Of a DNA stretch of 33,638 nt, positions 28,578 to 33,638 are shown in pieces; position 1 is the first letter of the stretch, and each line of letters starts with the position of its first letter. The position numbers were made by a program, and so were the translations under genes. Source of the stretch: Piscibacillus halophilus (GTDB lineage Bacteria > Bacillota > Bacilli > Bacillales > Alkalibacillaceae); contig NZ_FOES01000030.1 of NCBI RefSeq assembly GCF_900110685.1, forward strand, positions 1 to 33,638, read 5' to 3'. The notes below the pieces were generated by a model. It had not been told where the DNA came from and made no database searches. It saw only the letters and a program-made list of their open reading frames with translations.

Positions 28578-28829
28578 GTGTCTTATGAAAAAGTAGCACA
28601 GGCTAAAACTAGTTTAATTATTGGAGCTAAACAAGTACTAAAGTCCATGAAAACTGGTGATGTACTTGAAGTCGTTGTGGCCGAAAATGCCGAACGACGT
28701 ATAACGGATAAAGTATTAAAAGCAGCAAATGACTATGATGTACCAATTACCTTTGTAGCGTCTATGAAAAAATTAGGCGAAGCAAGTGGAATTGATGTCG
28801 GAGCAGCTGCAGTGGCAATTAAAAAATAA
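28578..28829 (+). CDS. rplGB: L7Ae-like kink-turn binding ribosomal protein (YbxF)
   Basis: An 83-residue protein of the L7Ae/L30e fold. In B. subtilis the YbxF protein at this locus binds kink-turn RNA and associates with ribosomes. The L7Ae core is visible in SLIIGAKQVLKSMKTGDVLEV-type sequence (split as SLIIGAKQVLK and KTGDVLEVVVAENAE), VPITFVASMKKLGEASGIDV and the Ala-rich C-terminus. GTG 28578 follows GGAGG. It precedes rpsL as in B. subtilis and has its own promoter and terminator, so it appears to be transcribed largely as a single gene. Confidence 0.9.
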   Translation: MSYEKVAQAKTSLIIGAKQVLKSMKTGDVLEVVVAENAERRITDKVLKAANDYDVPITFVASMKKLGEASGIDVGAAAVAIKK

Positions 28830-28866
28830 ACTTTCTACACAGAGAGTGTATGAAGTTTGTTTTTTT
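28828..28866 (+). terminator. Terminator after rplGB
   Basis: AAACTT (28828-28833) pairs with AAGTTT (28853-28858) and TACAC (28836-28840) with GTGTA (28846-28850), with a small internal loop, followed by GTTTTTTT. It overlaps the rplGB stop codon. Confidence 0.82.
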
Positions 28867-28872
28867 GCCCGT

Positions 28873-28901
28873 TTATGAACCACCTGGATGTGTGGTATTA
28901 G
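28873..28901 (+). promoter_or_regulatory. Candidate promoter of rpsL-rpsG-fusA
   Basis: A weak -35 TTATGA (28873-28878), 17 nt, TATTAG (28896-28901) with extended -10 TGg (28893-28895). The preceding terminator makes a promoter here likely. Confidence 0.45.
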
Positions 28902-28932
28902 AAATAGTTAATTCTAGAAGGGAGGAAACAAC

Positions 28933-29346
28933 ATGCCTACTATTAACCAACTAGTTCGTAAAGGTCGTAAAACAAGAACTAAAAAGTCTGACTCACCAGC
29001 ACTAAACAAAGGATTTAACTCTTACAAAAAGAAGTTTACTGATAATCCTTCTCCGCAAAAACGTGGAGTGTGCACACGTGTAGCGACTATGACACCTAAG
29101 AAACCGAACTCAGCACTACGTAAATATGCTCGTGTGCGTCTATCAAACCAAATTGAGGTAACTGCCTACATTCCTGGTATCGGCCACAACCTACAAGAGC
29201 ACAGCGTTGTTCTAATCCGTGGCGGACGTGTAAAAGACTTACCGGGTGTACGTTACCACATCGTTCGTGGTGCGCTAGATACAGCTGGTGTTGAAAACCG
29301 TAAGCAAAGCCGTTCTAAATACGGTGCTAAAAGACCTAAGAAATAA
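28933..29346 (+). CDS. rpsL: 30S ribosomal protein S12
   Basis: A 137-residue decoding-centre protein. [12 protein letters not shown] at the N-terminus, the [11 protein letters not shown] loop (with the lysine changed in streptomycin-resistant mutants) and [16 protein letters not shown] are all wild type. The C-terminus is the usual basic tail. ATG follows AGGGAGG. First gene of the str group rpsL-rpsG-fusA-tuf. Confidence 0.98.
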   Translation: MPTINQLVRKGRKTRTKKSDSPALNKGFNSYKKKFTDNPSPQKRGVCTRVATMTPKKPNSALRKYARVRLSNQIEVTAYIPGIGHNLQEHSVVLIRGGRVKDLPGVRYHIVRGALDTAGVENRKQSRSKYGAKRPKK

Positions 29347-29391
29347 AACTTTTCTTAAGATATAGATCACCCAGGAAAGGAGGAACTTATT

Positions 29392-29862
29392 ATGCCACGT
29401 AAAGGATCAGTTCCTAAAAGAGACGTATTACCAGATCCAATTTATAATTCAAAGCTAGTAACTCGCTTAATTAACCAAATCATGGTTGATGGTAAAAAAG
29501 GTGTTGCTCAAAAAATTCTATATAATGCATTTGACCTAGTTTCAGAGCGTAGCGGTCAAAACGCAATGGATGTTTTTGAAGAAGCAATGAAAAACGTAAT
29601 GCCTGTATTGGAAGTACGCGCTAGACGTGTTGGTGGTTCAAACTACCAGGTACCAGTTGAGGTACGTCCAGAGCGTCGTCAAGCATTAGGTCTACGCTTC
29701 ATCGTTAACTACGCTAGATTACGCGGAGAAAAAACGATGGAAGAACGTTTAGCTAATGAAATTCTAGATGCAGCAAATAATACAGGTGCAGCGGTTAAAC
29801 GCCGTGAAGAAATGCACAAAATGGCAGAAGCGAACAAAGCGTTTGCTCACTATCGTTGGTAA
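29392..29862 (+). CDS. rpsG: 30S ribosomal protein S7
   Basis: A 156-residue protein that nucleates assembly of the 30S head and binds 16S rRNA. The [20 protein letters not shown] start, [35 protein letters not shown] and C-terminal [12 protein letters not shown] are canonical. ATG lies behind AAAGGAGG, 45 bp after rpsL with no terminator, so it is co-transcribed with rpsL and fusA. S7 represses the str operon in E. coli; I see no comparable mRNA site in the 45-bp gap. Confidence 0.98.
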   Translation: MPRKGSVPKRDVLPDPIYNSKLVTRLINQIMVDGKKGVAQKILYNAFDLVSERSGQNAMDVFEEAMKNVMPVLEVRARRVGGSNYQVPVEVRPERRQALGLRFIVNYARLRGEKTMEERLANEILDAANNTGAAVKRREEMHKMAEANKAFAHYRW

Positions 29863-29912
29863 TATTAAATTAAATATACAATCTAGCTTTAATACAGGAA
29901 GGAGAAGTGAAT

Positions 29913-31991
29913 ATGCCTAGAGAGTTCTCCTTAGAGAAGTATCGTAATATCGGGATCATGGCTCACATCGATGCCGGTAAAACAACAGCTACTGAACGTA
30001 TTCTGTTCTATACAGGACGCATTCATAAGCTGGGAGAAACTCACGAAGGTGCTTCCCAAATGGACTGGATGGAGCAGGAGCAGGAGCGTGGTATCACGAT
30101 TACCTCTGCTGCGACAACAGCCCAGTGGAAGGATCATCGTATTAATATCATCGATACACCAGGACACGTAGACTTTACAGTGGAGGTTGAACGTTCATTA
30201 CGTGTACTCGATGGTTCAGTTGCGTTATTAGATGCGCAATCCGGTGTTGAACCTCAAACAGAAACCGTTTGGCGCCAAGCAACTACTTACGGAGTTCCAC
30301 GTGTTGTATTCATCAACAAAATGGATAAAGTCGGAGCAGACTTTTTATACTCTGTAAGTACAATTGAAGATCGTTTAGGTGCGAATGCTCATCCAATCCA
30401 ATTACCAATTGGTGCAGAGGATCAATTCGAAGGTATTATCGACTTAGTAGAAATGAAAGCTTATTTCTACGAAGATGACCTTGGATCTCGCGCAAAAGCG
30501 ACAGAAATTCCAGATGAATATAAGGACCAAGCAGAAGAGTATCGCGGGCGTTTAGTAGAAGCTATTGCTGAACTAGACGAAGAACTTATGATGAAATATC
30601 TAGAAGGTGAAGAGTTCACAATTGAAGAACTAAAAGCTGCGATTCGTAAAGCTACATGTGATGTAGAATTCTACCCTGTTATGTGTGGTTCTGCTTTCAA
30701 AAACAAAGGTGTTCAGTTATTACTAGATGCTGTTATTGACTATCTTCCATCACCATTAGACGTACCTCCAATTGAAGGTATCGTTCCTGGTACAGAGGAA
30801 GAAGTTGTTCGTAAGTCTGATGACAAAGAACCATTCTCAGCATTAGCATTTAAAGTTATGACAGACCCTTATGTTGGTAAACTTACATTCTTCCGTGTTT
30901 ACTCAGGTACTTTAAGCAGTGGTTCTTACGTTAAGAACGCTTCTAAAGATAAGCGTGAACGCGTAGGTCGTATCCTACAAATGCACGCTAACCACCGTGA
31001 AGAAGTAGACATGGTTTATGCTGGTGATATCGCTGGTGGTGTAGGCTTAAAAGACACTGCAACTGGTGACACTCTATGTGACGAGAAAAACTTAGTTATT
31101 CTTGAATCAATGGAGTTCCCTGAACCTGTTATCGCAGTTGCGATTGAGCCAAAATCAAAAGCAGACCAGGATAAAATGGGTATTGCTTTAGGAAAGCTAG
31201 CTGAAGAGGACCCTACTTTCCGTACTGAGACAAACGAAGAGACTGGTCAGACGATCATCCATGGTATGGGTGAGCTTCACCTAGACATTATCGTTGACCG
31301 TCTAAAACGTGAGTTTAAAGTTGATGCAAATGTAGGTGCTCCACAAGTAGCATACCGTGAAACGTTCCGTGGAAGCGCGGAAGTTGAAGGTAAGTTCGTA
31401 CGTCAGTCAGGTGGTCGTGGTCAATACGGTCACGTTTGGGTTAAATTCGAACCAAACGAAGAAGGCGCTGGCTTCGAATTCGTTAACAAAATCGTCGGTG
31501 GTGTGGTTCCGAAAGAATATATCCCATCAGTACAAGCTGGTATTGAAGAATCAATGGAAAACGGGGTACTTGCAGGATATCCACTAATCGATATTAAAGC
31601 TACATTATTTGATGGTTCATACCACGATGTAGACTCGAACGAGACTGCATTTAAGGTAGCAGCATCAATGGCGCTTAAAGAAGCTAAAAACAAATGTAAC
31701 CCAGTTCTACTTGAACCAATGATGAAAGTAGAGATTGTTGTTCCTGAAGAGTACATGGGAGACATCATGGGTGATGTAACTTCTCGTCGTGGACGCGTAG
31801 AAGGTATGGGTTCACGTGGTAATGCGTCAGTTGTAAATGCGTTTGTTCCACTTGCTGAAATGTTCGGTTATGCAACTGCATTACGTTCGAATACACAAGG
31901 TCGTGGAACTTACACAATGCACTTCAGTCACTATGAAGAAGTACCGAAGAGCATTTCTGAAGAAATCATCAAGAAAAACAGTGGGCAATAA
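29913..31991 (+). CDS. fusA: Elongation factor G
   Basis: A 692-residue translational GTPase that drives translocation and, with RRF, ribosome recycling. Domain I has the P-loop AHIDAGKT (17-24), the switch [11 protein letters not shown] and FINKMDK. Domain II, the domain IV tip region with GQYGHVWV and the domain V end EEIIKKN follow in order. ATG 29913 follows GGAAGGAG; an in-frame GTG two codons earlier (29907) overlaps the Shine-Dalgarno region and is rejected. Tuf follows after 117 bp with its own promoter. Confidence 0.98.
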   Translation: MPREFSLEKYRNIGIMAHIDAGKTTATERILFYTGRIHKLGETHEGASQMDWMEQEQERGITITSAATTAQWKDHRINIIDTPGHVDFTVEVERSLRVLDGSVALLDAQSGVEPQTETVWRQATTYGVPRVVFINKMDKVGADFLYSVSTIEDRLGANAHPIQLPIGAEDQFEGIIDLVEMKAYFYEDDLGSRAKATEIPDEYKDQAEEYRGRLVEAIAELDEELMMKYLEGEEFTIEELKAAIRKATCDVEFYPVMCGSAFKNKGVQLLLDAVIDYLPSPLDVPPIEGIVPGTEEEVVRKSDDKEPFSALAFKVMTDPYVGKLTFFRVYSGTLSSGSYVKNASKDKRERVGRILQMHANHREEVDMVYAGDIAGGVGLKDTATGDTLCDEKNLVILESMEFPEPVIAVAIEPKSKADQDKMGIALGKLAEEDPTFRTETNEETGQTIIHGMGELHLDIIVDRLKREFKVDANVGAPQVAYRETFRGSAEVEGKFVRQSGGRGQYGHVWVKFEPNEEGAGFEFVNKIVGGVVPKEYIPSVQAGIEESMENGVLAGYPLIDIKATLFDGSYHDVDSNETAFKVAASMALKEAKNKCNPVLLEPMMKVEIVVPEEYMGDIMGDVTSRRGRVEGMGSRGNASVVNAFVPLAEMFGYATALRSNTQGRGTYTMHFSHYEEVPKSISEEIIKKNSGQ

Positions 31992-32021
31992 TTGACATTT
32001 TGTCAAATTCCCAGATAGAAA
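31992..32021 (+). promoter_or_regulatory. Candidate promoter of tuf
   Basis: Perfect -35 TTGACA (31992-31997), 18 nt, TAGAAA (32016-32021). The -35 is the left half of an exact dyad TTGACATTTTGTCAA (31992-32006). It starts inside the fusA stop codon region, so tuf can be transcribed both from here and by readthrough. Confidence 0.6.
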
Positions 32022-32030
32022 TATTGTAAA

Positions 32031-32065
32031 CAGTGATCTCCTAATGCTATATTAGGAGATGACTG
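32031..32065 (+). promoter_or_regulatory. Strong 5' leader stem-loop of tuf mRNA
   Basis: ATCTCCTAAT (32036-32045) pairs exactly with ATTAGGAGAT (32051-32060), loop GCTAT. CAGT (32031-32034) with ACTG (32062-32065) extends it past a G-G mismatch. There is no T run, so it is not a terminator. It would lie within a few bases of the predicted 5' end, the position of known mRNA-stabilising stems. Confidence 0.6.
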
Positions 32066-32108
32066 AACACATAAAACATAAATTCTAATTTTTAAGGAGG
32101 AAATATAA

Positions 32109-33299
32109 ATGTCAAAAGAAAAATTTGACCGTTCCAAATCACACGTTAACATTGGTACAATCGGACACGTTGACCATGGTAAAACTACTTTAACTGCAGC
32201 AATCACTACTGTACTTCATAAGAAATCAGGTAAAGGTACTGCGATGGCTTATGACCAAATCGACGGTGCGCCTGAAGAAAAAGAGCGTGGAATCACAATC
32301 TCTACTGCACACGTTGAGTATGAAACTGACAACCGTCACTATGCTCACGTTGACTGCCCAGGACACGCTGACTACGTTAAAAACATGATCACTGGTGCGG
32401 CACAAATGGACGGTGCGATCCTAGTTGTATCTGCAGCTGACGGTCCAATGCCACAAACTCGTGAGCACATCCTACTTTCTCGTCAGGTTGGTGTACCAGC
32501 AATTGTTGTATTCTTAAACAAATGCGATATGGTAGACGACGAAGAACTATTAGAATTAGTAGAAATGGAAGTTCGTGACCTACTATCTGAGTACGACTTC
32601 CCTGGTGATGATGTACCAGTTGTTAAAGGTTCTGCATTAATGGCTCTTGAAGGTGAAGAGCAATACGTTAACGCAATCTATGAATTAATGGATGCAGTTG
32701 ATGACTACATTCCAACTCCAGACCGTGACACTGACAAACCATTCATGATGCCAGTTGAGGACGTATTCTCAATCACTGGTCGTGGTACAGTTGCTACTGG
32801 TCGTGTTGAGCGTGGTCAAGTATCTGTTGGTGACGAAATTGAAATCATCGGTCTTGCTGAAGAAGCAAGCAAAACTACTGTAACTGGTGTTGAAATGTTC
32901 CGTAAGCTTCTTGACTATGCTGAAGCTGGTGACAACATTGGTGCGTTACTACGTGGAGTTTCTCGTGAAGAAATCAAGCGTGGTCAGGTATTAGCTAAGC
33001 CTGGTTCAATCACACCTCACACTAAGTTCAAAGCAGAAGTTTACGTTCTATCTAAAGAAGAAGGTGGACGTCACACTCCATTCTTCACAAACTATCGTCC
33101 ACAGTTCTACTTCCGTACAACTGATGTAACTGGTGTTATCCAGCTACCTGAAGGTGTAGAAATGGTAATGCCTGGCGATAACGTTGAAATGGACGTTGAA
33201 CTAATCACAACAGTTGCGATTGAAGAAGGTACTAAATTCTCAATTCGTGAAGGTGGCCGTACAGTAGGCGCTGGTGTTGTTTCAACAATCGTTGAATAA
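32109..33299 (+). CDS. tuf: Elongation factor Tu
   Basis: A 396-residue GTPase that delivers aminoacyl-tRNA to the ribosome. Domain 1 has P-loop GHVDHGKT (19-26), the [16 protein letters not shown] switch II block and the NKCD guanine motif; domains 2 and 3 follow with [15 protein letters not shown] and [20 protein letters not shown], the region that contacts tRNA. The C-terminus [15 protein letters not shown] is canonical. ATG lies behind TAAGGAGG. Last gene of the str group. In Bacillus the S10 operon usually follows within a few kb; here an insertion sequence begins 16 bp after the stop. Confidence 0.98.
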   Translation: MSKEKFDRSKSHVNIGTIGHVDHGKTTLTAAITTVLHKKSGKGTAMAYDQIDGAPEEKERGITISTAHVEYETDNRHYAHVDCPGHADYVKNMITGAAQMDGAILVVSAADGPMPQTREHILLSRQVGVPAIVVFLNKCDMVDDEELLELVEMEVRDLLSEYDFPGDDVPVVKGSALMALEGEEQYVNAIYELMDAVDDYIPTPDRDTDKPFMMPVEDVFSITGRGTVATGRVERGQVSVGDEIEIIGLAEEASKTTVTGVEMFRKLLDYAEAGDNIGALLRGVSREEIKRGQVLAKPGSITPHTKFKAEVYVLSKEEGGRHTPFFTNYRPQFYFRTTDVTGVIQLPEGVEMVMPGDNVEMDVELITTVAIEEGTKFSIREGGRTVGAGVVSTIVE

Positions 33300-33310
33300 T
33301 AATTTTTAAA

Positions 33311-33638
33311 TTAAAGAGGCTGGGACATAACTAGCCTAAAATAACGTAAAAAAGGCACCAACCATAAAAAGTATGGTTTGGTGCCTTTTTTCTGCTTTGT
33401 TTCGTTATATGCCCAGCTTGTTTTCGCGTTCATGGTGGTGAACTTTCTTAGATTCACCGCCATGAACGCAAATCCTAATTCATTTTTCACCTTCTCTTTG
33501 CCCCTAACAGACATTCGAGAGAAGCGCAAATTAGCCTTCAGAAATCCAAAAACAGGTTCAACATCTACTTTTCGTTTGCCGTATAGTTCACCCGTTTTTT
33601 CTTCCGAAAGCTTTTCCCTTGTATATGCTTTTTGTTGT
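33311..33638 (-). CDS. IS1182-family DDE transposase, C-terminal part
   Basis: The frame is open from the window edge to a TAA at 33313-33311. It holds the end of the RNase H-like domain with VDVEPVFGFLKANL; the Glu is the expected last catalytic acid of the DDE triad. LRFSRMSVRGKEKVKNELG and FAFMAVNLRKF then follow, typical of the IS1182 C-terminal domain. After NLRKF about 45 unusual residues follow, ending in VMSQPL. They are read through a hairpin and the terminal repeat, and the stop codon lies just outside the presumed IS end. The N-terminal part, with the first catalytic residues, is beyond the window, so activity cannot be judged. Confidence 0.85.
   Translation of the reverse strand, partial: QQKAYTREKLSEEKTGELYGKRKVDVEPVFGFLKANLRFSRMSVRGKEKVKNELGFAFMAVNLRKFTTMNAKTSWAYNETKQKKGTKPYFLWLVPFLRYFRLVMSQPL
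33348..33391. terminator. Bidirectional terminator inside the IS end
   Basis: AAAAAAGGCACCAACCATA (33348-33366) pairs with TATGGTTTGGTGCCTTTTTT (33372-33391) with one bulged base. T runs lie on both strands. It is the first terminator after tuf, so it probably ends the tuf transcript as well as blocking or ending transcription on the transposase strand. Confidence 0.88.
33426..33469. repeat. 17-bp inverted repeat within the transposase gene
   Basis: GCGTTCATGGTGGTGAA (33426-33442) pairs with TTCACCGCCATGAACGC (33453-33469), with a single T-G pair and a 10-nt loop. It lies in coding sequence for the end of the conserved transposase domain. No T run is adjacent. Confidence 0.8.

Larger units (their letters stand above)
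33316..33638 (-). mobile_element. IS1182-family insertion sequence, transposase 3' end (partial)
   Basis: The element runs off the window. Its visible end is placed at GAGGCTGGGACATAACT (33316-33332), a terminal sequence I recognise from memory as typical of IS1182-like elements of Bacillales. Inside it lie a terminator hairpin and the C-terminal part of a transposase read on the - strand. The other end, target duplication and completeness cannot be judged. Confidence 0.8.

Noticed and set aside
28933-29346. Streptomycin-type resistance changes in S12
   Set aside because: [11 protein letters not shown] and the PGVRYH region are wild type.
1-33638. CRISPR array, toxin-antitoxin, prophage or defence system
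   Set aside because: No regular repeats with spacers and no such genes. Apart from the IS end and the MgtC-like gene, all coding capacity is used by conserved housekeeping genes.

Overview
The window is core chromosome of a low-GC Gram-positive bacterium of the Bacillaceae. Protein sequences and gene order match the Bacillus subtilis region that runs from an rRNA operon through the ctsR stress operon, the yac housekeeping genes, sigH and the rplKAJL/rpoBC/str ribosomal-RNA polymerase cluster to tuf. Many genes start with TTG or GTG behind strong Shine-Dalgarno sequences, as expected for this group. Almost every gene lies on the + strand. The exact genus cannot be read from the sequence.

Layout. 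1-376: 3' end of a 23S rRNA gene, a complete 5S rRNA gene and the rrn terminator, with no tRNA after it. 534-1226: an MgtC/SapB-type membrane protein. 1312-5985: ctsR-mcsA-mcsB-clpC, with a clear promoter and CtsR operator. 6159-8822: radA and yacL; the disA gene that normally sits between them is absent. 8916-11622: ispD, ispF (isoprenoid MEP pathway) and gltX. 11664-11898: a cysteine-specific T-box leader. 11955-16393: cysE, cysS, mrnC, rlmB, rae1 (yacP) and sigH. 16461-17497: rpmG, secE (both too short to be obvious) and nusG. 17639-20199: rplK, rplA, rplJ and rplL, with a textbook L10 leader and an unusual structured leader before rplA. 20300-20920: a ybxB/rsmC-like methyltransferase. 21276-28466: rpoB and rpoC, preceded by a 355-nt gap that holds a promoter and a terminator-like hairpin. 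28578-33299: rplGB (L7Ae-like), rpsL, rpsG, fusA and tuf. 33311-33638: the end of an IS1182-type insertion sequence on the - strand, which runs out of the window.

The genes form a translation and transcription production line (ribosomal proteins, RNA polymerase, elongation factors, aminoacyl-tRNA synthetases, rRNA maturation and modification) joined to a protein quality-control operon. Much of the control can be read directly: CtsR repression, a T-box that senses uncharged tRNA-Cys, L10 autoregulation, and several leader hairpins.

I see no novel multi-gene system here. The points most worth a second look are: a Tyr in RpoB at the position of E. coli D516, where substitution is a known cause of rifampicin resistance; the missing disA; an attenuator-like leader before rplA; a terminator-like hairpin in the rpoB leader; a 13-bp inverted repeat bracketing the rplGB promoter; and the IS1182-like insertion 16 bp after tuf, whose transposase frame appears to run out through its own terminal repeat.
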